Below, piece after piece: positions 48,823-60,780 of a stretch of DNA of 64,000 nucleotides; the first letter of the stretch is position 1, and every line of letters starts with the position of its first letter. Origin of the DNA: Lepeophtheirus salmonis (lineage: Eukaryota; Arthropoda; Copepoda; Siphonostomatoida; Caligidae). A program made the translations under genes and the position numbers. The notes beneath the pieces were generated by a model. The model had not been told where the DNA came from. It was given only the letters and a program-made list of their open reading frames with translations, and did no database searches. The DNA is taken from NCBI RefSeq assembly GCF_016086655.4, contig NC_052134.2, positions 11,718,001-11,782,000 on the forward strand, in the 5' to 3' direction.

Positions 48823-49422
48823 GTGGGCTGCAGGGGCTGATGCCTCCCTCTCCCCCTTAAGAAATTATTCGCTTTAGTAGAGAATGTAATTTTTCAAATT
48901 TTTACAAACAAAAATAATAATTTTCTTTAAATCGCTATTGATTTTTGTAAGGTTTCTCAACAAATTTATTATTTGATGACATTAAATTTTTGAAATTTTG
49001 TTCAAAGATGTGATTATTTAATTTTTTTTAAAAGATAGTGATTTTTGCAATTTTTTCTCCAAAATTTAAAAAATGAACTTTTTTCGGAAAATTTAATTTT
49101 TGTAAATACAACTCTTGAAATTCTTTTCAAAAATTTTAATATTTGAAATTTTTTTACAAAAAATTTACTTTAAAAAAAAAAATTTCAATAAATTCAATAT
49201 TTGAGATTTTTTCAAAAATCACTTTATTTTTTATCAACTGGTGTAGATTTTTTAAACTTTTTTGAAAAAAATAGTTTTTTTGTGGATAACTAAGATTTTG
49301 AAAAAAATTCCGAAAAAATTTAATTTCAGAAATTTTAATGAATACTTATTTTTCAAAAAAATTTAATTAGTATATTTTTATTTTCAAAAAATAAGAAAAA
49401 CCAAGCCTCCCCCCCTTTCCCA

Positions 49423-49456
<34 letters not shown>

Positions 49457-49487
49457 TATTCAACCCTGCAGATGCCCCTGTTTGTAT
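48823..49487. mobile_element. Poly-A/T-core element, copy 2
   Basis: The left end is GGGCTGCAGGGGCTGATGCC with CTCCCTCTCCCCC. The right end is CCCCCCTTTCCC, a long A run, a TA run (49441-49459) and ACCCTGCAGATGCCCCTG, whose reverse complement CAGGGGCATCTGCAGGGT matches the left side in its words. The core is a chain of TTTTTGAAATTTTTTTCAAAAA-like words. The layout equals copy 1 at 46323-46858, so these form a family of simple-core elements with G+C-rich ends. Confidence 0.55.
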
Positions 49488-49898
49488 GTTAATTTACTAT
49501 TCTAGGAAAAGCAAAGATCCTATGCATATTGATTTCTAGAAATTAATTTCTCCATAGTGCATTCTCCATATAACTTATTTTATTTATTTTTTCGAAAAAA
49601 TAACTTATGCTAACGTACCCTGTAATTATATACATTAAATACCTTTTTAAATATACAAATAACTACGCATTAATAATTTGAATCCAGCAAATGGCTTTAT
49701 AACTCTCATATAAATGCAATTTAAAGAGTTTGCAGATGAGCAACTATGAAAAAATATATATTGTGTAATTGTACAAACATTCACAAGAAATATTACTTAA
49801 ATATGCAGGATTCTTAAATTTGAAATGTTTATTGAGCGTTTCATGTATTTATTTTAATTTTTATCATAAGAAAATACAACTTGCCCTCTTGTTTAGTA
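49488..49898. other. A+T-rich DNA, no gene supported
   Basis: Open frame 49769-50011 overlaps the following repeat and has no known motif. Confidence 0.4.
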
Positions 49899-49899
49899 T

Positions 49900-50130
49900 A
49901 AAATACTCGAATATACAAAAAACGACTTTTTATAATCATTTTCATAATTTGAAATTGACAAAAAAAAAAAAGAGACCATCAGTTTTAATGTCATGCAAGA
50001 TTTGTAATTAGTGTAGTTTGTTCTTATCACTTAGTTGGAACTGGAGTTATTCAAAAGATCTTTCTGAAATCTGCAATAATAATTTTTTAATCAATTGATG
50101 TTTTATCTTAATAAATATGTCAGCTTCCTT
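49900..50130. repeat. Third copy of the about 331-bp repeat, partial
   Basis: AATATACAAAAAACGACTTT, TAATCATTTTCATAATTTG and GTGTAGTTTGTTC..ATCACTTAGTTGGAACTGG align in order with 47901-48050. Confidence 0.55.
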
Positions 50131-53100
50131 TCTTTATAAAAGAGTTTAACCCCCCAAATCTAAAGGAGGTAGATGATTAGTTAGACTTAGAAATTTACAT
50201 CTTTCTTGCTAAGATTAAAAAGCAAACAAACTACTTCATAAGAAAGAGGAAAGCTGTACTTCTTAGGATGTTAATTTGCTTCACCAAATATATATATGAA
50301 AAAGATAAATTCATCTCTCCACTCTGTATACAAAATCAAGGCTACATCTTTTATTATTTTCTGAACATCATCTACCCCTCAAAATCAAATATATACCTTT
50401 TCAAGAAAAAGTTTTATTATTGATCGTCTAGTCTTCGAATTATTTATTCTTTGTGACATATTTATAAATATATATTATTTACATTTTAAGATTATTTAAT
50501 TTTTTTTTGTACCATTACGTTATTATTAAAATTTTAATATTCTTATCTTAATAGAATTATTTTTTTGAAGAAAATACTTTTATATTTAAAAAAATTCATA
50601 ATTTTAAGTCGATTGTTATAGATTTTGATTATTGTTGTTGGTAAAAAAAACTAATGATCAAACTGTGATGACGGAAATGATATGTAATCCCCTTTTTAAA
50701 ACCCTTTTGTGTTCATAATACGAAGAGTGAGCTTCTTTAAATAATAAAAGAGTCAATTTTTGACAAAAGTTAAAAGAACAATACCATGTATAGTTGTTTA
50801 TTTCAGAATACTAGTTGTGAACATTAAATTTAAACAAAATGTATAAAAGCCTGAAGATTAAACGAGTTTAATAAGTTACTAAATGGATCTCGATAAATAA
50901 AACATTTTAAGAAGTAATTAAGTTTAGGTTGTGTCTTTTAATCAAAATTCGAAATGTTCATTTGCCATGTAAAATTTTAATACTATTTTGATGGACTTCA
51001 TCTTATTTCTTTAAATTTAATGTACGCAACCAGTTTTTTAGAATGAAGAATTATATATGTGAATGTTCTTTTAGATGATTTCATTATTTGACACATTTAT
51101 AATTTAAAACAACTTACTTCACGTATTATGAACTCAAAAAGCTCATATTAGTACGGATTTACAGTTTTATTATTCAAGTTGACTGGTGGTACTTTATGAT
51201 TAACTATTATTTGCATTATAATTATGTCTCAAAAAAACAACCAACAACTTGGGGTCGCCTACTCCCCCAATAATTACAGCCCTACATATCTTTCATTTTT
51301 ATAGTCAGTCATTGCTTCATATATTATTTAAATGATCAACTCAATGTACAAAATAATTTATAAATAACAATCAGCAATTAGCAACAACAAAAATACATAA
51401 AACTCTCTACCATATTTTTCCTTTCTCCTCTTTTGACAATCGAAGTTGGAAATGAAAATAAAAACCTCGTCATGGTTAAGCAAATACACTCATCATCAAG
51501 AATATTTTAATATGAAGAATTAACTAACTTTGCAATTATATAACTCCAAAGTTTATCTTTCAAAACAGCCATAGCGATATATACTCTAATAAACATTATT
51601 TATTTGTCAAAAAGGATTCCAGTACTGTTCACATCTCCACCTATCAACAAGCCTTCTCAATATAGTTTTTCATTCTTCATGCTGTAATGCATCAAACTTT
51701 GAATAACTTTGTTTATAAATGTGTCATTTTAGAACTTGTATAAGGATTACTGGATATTTCATTTTCATAAATATCTCCAAAAAGGACTATATTAGAAAAT
51801 GCTGATGTGAGAATCCTATGTTTGTTATTACTGGAAGAACCTTGTTTGTTTTGATGTACAAGCAGTCATTCTATTACACATTTCAATAGATGTTGGATGC
51901 TAGGAATAAATCTTTCACAAAAAAGATTCATATGTTTTTATAAAAAGTTTCAAAAATTCGAAAACTTGAGAAAAATTAATTGGGTTAAATATATCGTTCA
52001 CAATCTTTTGCCAGAACCCCCTGTACCTAATGTCATTTATCTGAACCAACACTTTGACGAAAAAAATTAAACATACATAGGTTGATGATTCATGTTGCAA
52101 TACTATGTTATTATAATTATCATGTATGTTACTCTAAATTTAAAAGATAAAATCTTAAAAATTGCTACAGATTAAATAATTAAGTAAGTATTGGTTAATA
52201 ATTAATTAATTATATTTTAAAGATGACTCAACTGTTAAGTGGAACGGCTATTAGAACCATTGTAGCAAAAATAATGACTGTTGCCTATTAAATCACCATA
52301 TTACGTCGCTATAAATAAAAATATATAAAAAGTACATTGTTGTGAGTTATCAATTTTTTGATTTTTTTGGGTGTATATTTATCGTATTCCTTATTGCTAA
52401 GAATTGTGATCCTTGAGTTGTTTAAGTTTCCAATTAAATGACAGGCACATGTTGGAGAATTGTTAATGTCAGCAACAGGGTATAATTAATACAAAAATAA
52501 TTATTGCAATTTGAGGCAAATAGTTATTTATTTTATCTTTAAAAATTTGATAAAAATGAATGGGAATCATAAATACAAGTATTGAAGTGTGAATCATCAT
52601 CAAATTTATTAATTATTGTTTTCAGCTGAAATGGTTATTCCGGAGTGTGTTTGTTCTACAAGGTTGTTAATTGGCAATCTGCCTATTATACAATTATGCA
52701 CTGCCTTTTTTTAATACATCATGCTGAGCTTAAGCTGTACACGGTCGTTGTAAAGACAGAAATATCCCCAGACAGACAAACAAACAAAAAAAAAACTTTT
52801 CTTTCGTAATTGAATAAATAAGTTATATAATTTTATTAATGAAGATATATTACCATTCATGTCATTGATAATCAAAATTCTTTGGATGAAAAGAATATAC
52901 GTAAAAGAACAATACTTCTTTCTATGGGGTTTCAGCAAAAGCCTGATACGTATGTAAAATTCCTCATTTTTATCAATGAAGTCGTAAATATTTTGTCAAT
53001 AATGGATAATAAGTATAAGCATTCCACTGTTAATTATTTTTCTGTCACATAGTATTGATGTTTTGAGGATATTATTAATATATGATGACAAAATATGTAT

Positions 53101-53465
53101 AAAGCTTTAAATGAGAAGAAAGAAAATATATATAATATATAGATTAATGTCCTTTTTTTGCTGAACAAAAAGCAAAAGTTTTTTTAGTATAATATTAGAT
53201 CAAATAAAAAACATAAGATGAAAAAAATAGTTGAGAGTTGTGTAGCATACGCATAAACAAGCTGGTGAATATTGAGAAAACCATAGCTTAAAAAAGGTGG
53301 TTAAAAAGACTCCAGGAAAGTTATTAAGTTTAAAAAAAAGTGATGTTTAATAGTGTATTATGCATAAAGAGGATTCAAGATGAATTATTAGTTTTTCAGA
53401 AAGGATTATATTGGAAGATTATATAAAGTTAAAAAGAAAGTTTACAATAACTTTGAAAAAAAGCG
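50131..53465. other. A+T-rich DNA, no gene supported
   Basis: Open frames 51915-52100 and 52711-52938 (both minus) show no motif. No RNA gene, array or clear element end was found. Confidence 0.4.
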
Positions 53466-53469
53466 CCAC

Positions 53470-53720
53470 TCCTTAAGCTTTACCATATTGTAGGAATAAT
53501 ATTGAGTTTGAAGACCAAAATCCTTAAGTAATCCTTGTTTCAGTTCCCAAATTCTAGGCCTTTTAAAAATTCAGCATCGATTAGTTTTTGAATTAAAACA
53601 TAAGTTTCCACAGCACAACTACAGATAGGACAGATATTCAACCTGAATTCAAAGTACCCAAGTACTGCATAAATAAATGTGCACTATCCAAAAATATTTA
53701 AGACCCGAACCAGTTTCCTT
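53470..53720 (-). pseudogene. Possible LINE C-terminal zinc-binding fragment
   Basis: On the minus strand near 53590-53650 the reading N-I-C-P-I-C-S-C-A-V-E-T-Y-V-L resembles the C-P-x-C..E(T).H start of the zinc-binding tail found after the reverse transcriptase in L1-like and related LINEs. The expected His and last Cys are not clear and no reverse transcriptase lies upstream within reach, so this is only a lead. Confidence 0.28.
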
Positions 53721-53868
53721 GTACTCGAACTTTTATAGATTATTAAAACTATCATAGGGAGTTTTTCGATGTAAAAACGCTTTTATAGCATTACTGAATA
53801 CTTCAGCATAGTTATAAAAACAGCTAATTTATATATCAAGCTAACATTATATTTATTGTGAGCATTCT
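53721..53868. other. No gene seen
   Basis: Short A+T-rich spacer without recognised content. Confidence 0.4.
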
Positions 53869-53869
53869 T

Positions 53870-54050
53870 CATAGACAGTTGTATTGCGTAGTACTTTTAC
53901 ACGGCGTTACCTCACGCACTAACACAAAAATGTACACTTTATTTGATTGTAATCTGCCGAAGTTTCTTCTTATTTTTCTTTTATCAGTTTTGTTAACATT
54001 GATTGGTTGGATTCAAAATGTTTTTTATTAAGCTGTGAACAATTATCAAG
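53870..54050. repeat. Dispersed repeat family R2, partial copy
   Basis: TTTTACACGGCGTTACCTCA and the following ACAAAAATGTACACTTTATTTGATTGTAATCTG block align with 42382-42445. Confidence 0.45.
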
Positions 54051-55790
54051 TATTTTTTAAAAAAATATTTCCATATTTGAAAAAATTGGGCAACTATCAA
54101 TTAATTTTGGACAATTTTCTACTTCTTTTAGGAAAAGAGGTTGCAAGATACAATAATGGTAACGTCGTGCCCAATATTATTCTAACAATAACAAATTTTT
54201 ATGTTCTAAAATTAATAATATTGGAATCTTTATTGTTTCACCATAAGTAACCAGATAAAATTTAAGCGTACTCATGATTCTTACTGGTTTAATTTTGGGT
54301 TTGGATATGTACTTGAAAGTTTGGGTACACGAAATTGACCCCTATATTTACGTTTAAAAAAAAATTTTACATTGTAAAAAAAATCAAGATTGAATATAAA
54401 GTTATTGTCACATGTTCCAAATTGAAAGTTTTCAAAAAAAATCTGCCTTGTTTATTTTTGCAAATTGTGAAATAAGTTTCAACAGCAGAACTGAACTGTT
54501 GCTTTTGGTGAACAACGGCAATATTCTTCCTAAGCAACAAAAGATGAATAAACTTAAGCGAAAGATATTCTGCAATTGAGCTTTAGTTCACATCTACATG
54601 ATCGACGATTTAGTTGATAGTCCTGAAGGAATATTAAATATGTCTTGGTACTGACATCACCAACAATAAAATTGCTGCTTACTTCCTGGTATGGGCTGCA
54701 TATCAGCTCATTATTTGATCTGCTGTTCGTTTATTCAATAAGGATTATTTTCTGGACATAATCCAAAACAAGGTTGAGTAGCCTGTCTTCTTTATGAAAC
54801 TTAGCACTCCAATGAATTTAGAGGAGAAGCCCTTTAAAAAAATATTTTGACTTTCATGACCTAAAAGGCAGAAACATACATATACAATGGTCTTTTTTAC
54901 TGCTTAATTTCCTATCTTTGCCAATTTTATATACCTTGTAAAGAATATTGAAATATCTTTAAAAATATACTATACGCTTTTGTGGATTGGAGAGCTTTCA
55001 AAAATCTGCAAAGATTCGTCCCCATCAACATAAAGGATTTGGAAAATGAAATTAAATGAAGCTTTTATACTCTTCGGATTATCTCAAAGGAAGAAGGTGT
55101 CTCCACAGAAGTCTAGAGAAATTGATTTTGCTTTATAAAAATCAAAGGTATTAATTACTAGAATGCTTCCATTCTGAGCCAATATACCTTTATGACTTTT
55201 TATTAAATCCGTTGCTAGATATACCACACTTTCTTTAAAAATCACTAATTCTGATGACACGTCCTGAATTCCAGCAGCAAGAGAAGCTAAACTATATCTT
55301 ATAAAATAAGAGGTACTAAAATCCATCCTATGGATTATTTGGCTTTTTAGCCTGGATTCTTAATTGTTGGTATTTATTTTGGTTTCAATTATTTTTATAT
55401 TGAAATTTTTTAATAATGATGTGTTGTGATTTTTCATCTGCCCTTTTTTATAGGTATTACAATGAAGATTTAAATAAAAATTAAACAATATCCAACATAA
55501 GACTGGTCCTTTCAGTGCTGACTACAAATATAAAATTGGTCGTTGTTATGAATCTTTTAAGGCTTACTATACACTTTTGACAAGACCTATTAAATATTGC
55601 AACAATAATTTCTTAGCTCTTCGTGAGCGCCGCAAATTCCTTTGAATCTAAGTTTTGTAACCAATACTTTTCATTATGCTCCTGAAATATAACATCTGAC
55701 TATATGCAATTTTGTATGGATCAAGGTAATGCTTTGTTCAGGATTTATCCTTTATGTAGGAAATTGTAACTGATATTCTGCAGATTCAAT
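54051..55790. other. Mixed composition, no gene recognised
   Basis: The stretch 54480-55560 is less A+T-rich and reads open in pieces. An 80-codon minus-strand frame at 55084-55326 (V-Y-L-A-T-D-L-I-K-S-H, N-G-S-I-L-V-I-N-T-F) has a protein-like residue mix but no domain that I recognise. It may be a decayed element or an exon. Confidence 0.35.
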
Positions 55791-55794
55791 TAAG

Positions 55795-56310
55795 TGTTTT
55801 GCTTAAAAGTCGTTCCATTGTTCTTCCTTTTTATTTCTAAGAATTTTAACTATTTGAAAATTATGTGATTGAGGCAGACAATAACATCCACAAATATGAA
55901 ATGGTGTATCTTATATTTTTATAACATAATCAACTTCATCAAAACTGATGGGGTAAATATGTTTCTCAAAATTACAAACAAGTAAAAAAAATACTTTATT
56001 GTACTTTTATAACAAAATATCAATTTAATGTTTATTATTGTAAGAGTAATATTTTGTCATAACTCCAAACTCATGTTCTTAAAGTTATTTTAGCATAAAA
56101 CTATATCTTTTTCAATGTTTAATATTCATAAAAGTATCATTAGCAATTTAATTGATATTTACGTGTGCAAAATAAATGGAATGATTAAAAATAAATACTC
56201 AATCTAAATGACGTAACAATTATAATCATTGAAATGTTTATTATTTGATTAAATTCGAGTTATTATTGGGGGTTTTCTCCAACTCGCTCACTGCTTTATA
56301 AATGTTTTTT
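55795..56310. repeat. Dispersed repeat family R3, long copy
   Basis: AAAAGTCGTTCCATTGTTC (55806), CAACTTCATCAAAACTGATGG (55931), ATTGATATTTACGTGTGCAAA (56151) and CTCAATCTAAATGACGTAAC (56198) align in order with the copies at 36145 and 43485. Confidence 0.6.
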
Positions 56311-56978
56311 ACTAACAGAAATTAAAAGAGGTAGTTATTATATTTGAGTACAAGTTAAAATATTAAATAAAGTGCACTTTGAGAATTACAAGATAAAGGA
56401 ATCACAAATTAGCAAACATGGCTCAATAATTTAATGTCGACTCATATTTTGACTTTTCCCATTACTGCCCAACGTCCATAGAGGAATGTAAATTTCTCTT
56501 AAGTTTATATGACTATGCTGGTGCATCCGTCTCGTGTAGAATGCTCAGAATTGTCTTATCCAGTTAATAAATAATAGTCCTTTGATTTGAGATTACATTT
56601 ACAGTAAACTATGAAATGTTTCACAGCACGCGTACAAAGTCAAAGACGTTTTAAAGTTTTAAATATCATGAACTGTGTAACATCCGTTCGTAATTTTCAG
56701 GAATGTCAATTATTATTTACTATTTTATTATTGCTTCAAACTTTATTTATAGACTTTGGCCTACAAATTATTTTTCATACCTTTCCATACAATGAACTAT
56801 TTAAGATAAAAATGCTCTAACATTTTTTTACGTTCCTCAAAATACGTTGGGCATGTCTCATATCAAAGCATAATAACATCAAATATTTGCATAAATGGAA
56901 AGCAAAGAACAATAATTATCACTCAGTCTATGATAAATTGAACGGAGTATCTTTCCTTACACCAAAAGAAATAATTTC
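56311..56978. other. No gene supported
   Basis: Open frame 56611-56820 has no known motif. The 5' end of the piggyBac element may lie here but no terminal repeat was recognised. Confidence 0.35.
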
Positions 56979-56981
56979 ACT

Positions 56982-58300
56982 ATGAATAAGCTTTTATCCA
57001 TGAAATATAACAAAAAATTGACTCTGAAGGAGGTCCTAGATTTACTTGAAGAAGAGGACATGGATGAACCTTTGGACATAATTACATTTGATCCAGATGA
57101 GGCTATGAGGCAACTGATAATGATGATGAGGAGAGAGATGGTTCAATGTACATCAATCTTGTGGGAGAAAGATTCTCAATCAGCAATGTGGTGTGTTATC
57201 TCATACTCAGAAATGGTTTAATGATGAAAATGATAACCACAACTACTACGAGATTGAGGAAAACAATTCGGGAATAGAAAAAGGCGCTAACCTATGTAAA
57301 TGGGATCCCCCTACTAGTTAACACAAATTTGAGAGTCCCTTATATAATAGAAACAAGAACACTAATAAAAAGTGTTCCGAAATTTAGAACCACATTGCAA
57401 TAGGGTTCAACCATTTGATACATCCAAGTTGTTCCATCTAGTGAACTTTCCTTTCAATCTTGAAAACCTAAATAAGACATATGATTTCCTCAAGTTATTC
57501 CTTCAAGATGAAGTATGCTTAAAAATTGTTTTTAAGATAAGAAAAATGATAGCACAACAGGCCTTAGCACAACTTCTCTGTTAGACCTCATTCGATGAAG
57601 TCAAGCTATTAACTTTATCAGTGGTTATTTACTGCCTTCATATACAAGGATGTATTGGGAAATCTAGGATGACAACATTATTAAGGGCATTAGAGAGGCC
57701 ATGTCCTGAAACACTTAAAAGAGTGTCCTCAAATATATGCATTTTGTAAATTAAAAAACTATTCAACGAGAATCAATTCTGGAAGGTTTAACCACTTTTC
57801 TACGTCATAAATGAAATAAAAGTATATCAAATCAGAATATATTAGCATAGATGAATCTATGATAAAATATTTTGGTCGCCATCCTCTCAAGCAGTTCATC
57901 AGTGGGAAGCTCATCAGATACAGGTTCAAAGTGTGGGTCACATATATAATTACAGGAGAGCGCCGTAATTGTATCCCCTATGTATGAAAGAACACCAAAG
58001 TTCGGAATTGAGGCGTTGGGAAAGGTCCTGATGTTATTTTGGAGATGGTAAAACAACTAGAACTACTAATTGATCTAAAGCTTGTTTGTGACAAATTATT
58101 TACTTCTCTTGACGTCATAGATAATTTTGCAAAATGATGGTTCTGTCCTGGATACTTTTTCGAACTGTTGGAAACTTAAAAAAAAGAGTACTTATTATCG
58201 ATGCAGATGATGCGATTGGGAAATTCGTTCAAAATAATTCGAATCTTATCATACTTGGCAGAAAGTACAATGAATAATATTTTCATATGCTGATTAGAAT
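56982..58300 (+). pseudogene. piggyBac transposase relic
   Basis: An N-terminal acidic segment opens with M-N-K-L-L-S-M-K at 56982 and includes E-V-L-D-L-L-E-E-E-D-M-D-E-P and D-I-I-T-F-D-P-D-E. Near 57410-57510 F-N-L-E-N-L-N-K-T-Y and L-F-L-Q-D-E-V resemble the entry to the catalytic core. I-D-E-S-M-I-K-Y-F-G-R-H at 57847-57882 is the first catalytic Asp block (family DE.M..F.GR). I-R-Y-R-F-K-V-W-V follows. V-C-D-K-L-F-T-S-L-D-V-I-D at 58084-58122 is the second Asp block (CDN.FTS). Stops and frameshifts separate them and the third Asp and the C-terminal cysteine-rich domain are not found. piggyBac enzymes cut and paste at TTAA without scars. Terminal repeats were not recognised. Confidence 0.8.
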
Positions 58301-59120
58301 ATATCTAAATGTAGAATATATATTTTCTTTTATTTATTTTATATTAGATAGTTTTTTTGCAAGCCGAATTTAAAAATGAATTTTTAAGGTCGAATTTAAG
58401 GCATAATTAACCTTATTCGGGTTCATAAGAATAGTATATAAAAAAGTTTAAAAAAAAAATTAAGATTAGGGTAATAAGGCAGAAATGGATTTAGGAAAAG
58501 TTTTTTTTTTCCGATTTCCGATTCCCTAATTGTAAGAAATGAAAGTCAATCAATTTATGTCATAAGTCCCATACGCTATTTTTTTCATAAACTTTTAGTT
58601 TTCAATAATTGCTTATTTTTAATAAAATTTACTGTTGTTTATTTGACAAATTAAAAATACTTTTAAGAAATAAGTGATGAATTTCCATATTTATTCTTGC
58701 TTCCATCTATTATGATTATATAAAAATATATGTAACATACATAAGTTACTAATATTATTTATTAATAGGTTTCCAAAACACTGTATGTAGAGGCTGTCAC
58801 ATGTTTTTAGCCAATCACTTGTAACTGTAAAGTGAATAGATTTGTATCACAAGATATAAAAATACATCCAGCATTTATTTTCACTATCCTTCTGTATGTT
58901 AAAGCATTCATGTTTTCCTTACTATTTAATCTTTGTTTTTCATGCTGAGAATCATTGAGCTTCTTGCAACTTAATTGAAAAAATACTATAAGAAAAGAAA
59001 GGATAAACTACTAATCAAAATTATCATCATATATTTTTTTACTCTCAGAAGTGAACTTCCTTTCTACTATATACAACATTTCATTGATATCTATGAAACC
59101 AAATTGAACATTTGTGCGTA
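58301..59120. other. A+T-rich DNA, no gene seen
   Basis: No motif recognised. The 3' end of the piggyBac relic may extend into this stretch. Confidence 0.4.
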
Positions 59121-59124
59121 CTCA

Positions 59125-59400
59125 TAAAAGACGGAAAATAAACTTAAATATTTATAGGAGTTTGATAATTTGTACGGCCTTGATAGACTCAGAGTATATC
59201 TGAGGATGGATATAGAAGTAATTTTTGTTGTTGTTTAATTCCTTCTTTTTCACCCTCCTCGATACTTGTAGCTGATTTAATAAGACGTAATGAGAGGAAA
59301 GTAGCTTTTCATCCATTATATATTTTTTTTAATTTTCCGGGTTACCATGTTGACTTTTGGTTTATTTTGTTATTTAGCATGCCCAAAATAATTAGCATCA
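59125..59400. repeat. Dispersed repeat family R4, copy 2
   Basis: CTTGTAGCTGATTTAATAAG and ACGTAATGAGAG align with 37361-37392, with T-rich blocks and a GGTTACCATGTTGACTTTTGG to GAATAACCATTTTATTTTTC region following. Confidence 0.42.
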
Positions 59401-59985
59401 CCAAGACAAACATATAAAACATTTTGTTTTTCTAAAACTACCAAAGGGATCACAAAGAGTGACTAACAGTAGATGTATATAATTTGTTGTAAATAAAAGG
59501 CGGAAAAAAAATGCATGCTTTAAGGGGATGAAAAAAAAAATTACTCACTTTTTTTATTGTTACATACGAAATTTAAAAAAAAAATACTTGTTTCACATTT
59601 TTATAATTAAAATAATGTCTATCAAAAAACATTGTTGGAAAATCACAAAAATATCTTTTTTTTAATCGGAATTTACCAGATTAAGAGTTTCTGAGTTTCT
59701 TCATAAATTAATCAAGAAGTGCGACCTAAAGATGAACTTGTAAAATAATACAATTTATTTTCAAACTATATGCCAACTTTTCCGCACAACTGTTAATCAA
59801 AATTAGAAAAAAGAAGAATATCAAATTTTTCTGTGTGGAATGTTATTTTTTTATCTCTCGACTATTTTTTAATGTACAAGTCATAATTTATTACTCTTTT
59901 TCGTGTCTTTTGCCAATTAGAACTTTTACAATAGAGCAGGACCATTTTTTTTTAAATTATCAGGTAGCTTGAACGATATCTGTGC
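59401..59985. other. A+T-rich DNA, no gene seen
   Basis: Nothing recognised apart from homopolymer runs. Confidence 0.4.
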
Positions 59986-59990
59986 AACAG

Positions 59991-60780
59991 GGTGTTGGAT
60001 GGAAATAACAAAACTCCTGTTATTTCTTAAAATTTGAGGTTCCGGGAAAAAATTTCAAAGTTTAAAACTGCTGAGTAAATCTTTATTTTTCCTTCTCGAA
60101 CACTATCAGGGTAAAACTAAGCTGGAAAATAATGTGTTTTTTTTGTTTGTTTTTTTGCCTTATTCCTTGTTGTAATAACCCTAAGGATACTTCTGTTGTG
60201 GTCCAAAAAAACAGTCTACTTCATCAAAAAACAGATTTTCAAAACTAAGAAAAGAGAAGAAGCTCACAGGAGCAAAATCTACAATGCAGTTTGGAAAAAG
60301 TAGGCATGAGAACCATGAAAGAGGCTATCCTAGCCAATCAGCTGAAGTGAAGGCAGTATGTGCAAAAGAGAGTAATGTAAAGAAGATTGCAGTGTCCAGG
60401 ACCAACAAATGGAAGAAGGAAGTACTTGATTTGGAAGTAGATTCATATCATTATTACTATTATTTTAAAAAACCCCATTGATGCATAGTACTTTAAAACA
60501 ATTTTGAAGTACCCCTACAGCCCAGACGTGAGCTGAGCTATGTTCTGGCCGGACGGGGAGTATAGATTTGTAACTGTTGCTCAGAAGGCATCTGACGATG
60601 ATCACTGCAGGGCATGAGAAAGGAGACTATCCGCAACAGCCTTTAGATGCTGCTTGATTGATATTACTGCACCCAATGGCAATGTAGTTTCTATTAGGGG
60701 TAGTAATATTGAGAAAAAAATTGTCGGTTAGGAGTGTGTGAACCTTTTGAAGTACAACTGACAAGGTCATGCAAAAATTG
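59991..60780 (+). pseudogene. Mariner relic with C-terminal transposase piece
   Basis: ACAGGGTGTTGGATGGAAATA at 59992 looks like a mariner end. On the plus strand Y-P-Y-S-P-D-V-S falls at about 60510-60533, the SPD block of the third catalytic position. Near 60620-60690 E-T-I-R-N-S, A-F-R-C-C-L and D-I-T-A-P-N-G-N-V-V resemble the closing I(R)..C.AFRRRLE..I.A.GG block after frameshifts. The open frame at 60284-60481 lies between the two and has K-R/E-rich content but no clear motif. Most of the catalytic domain is unreadable. The right border is uncertain. Confidence 0.5.
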
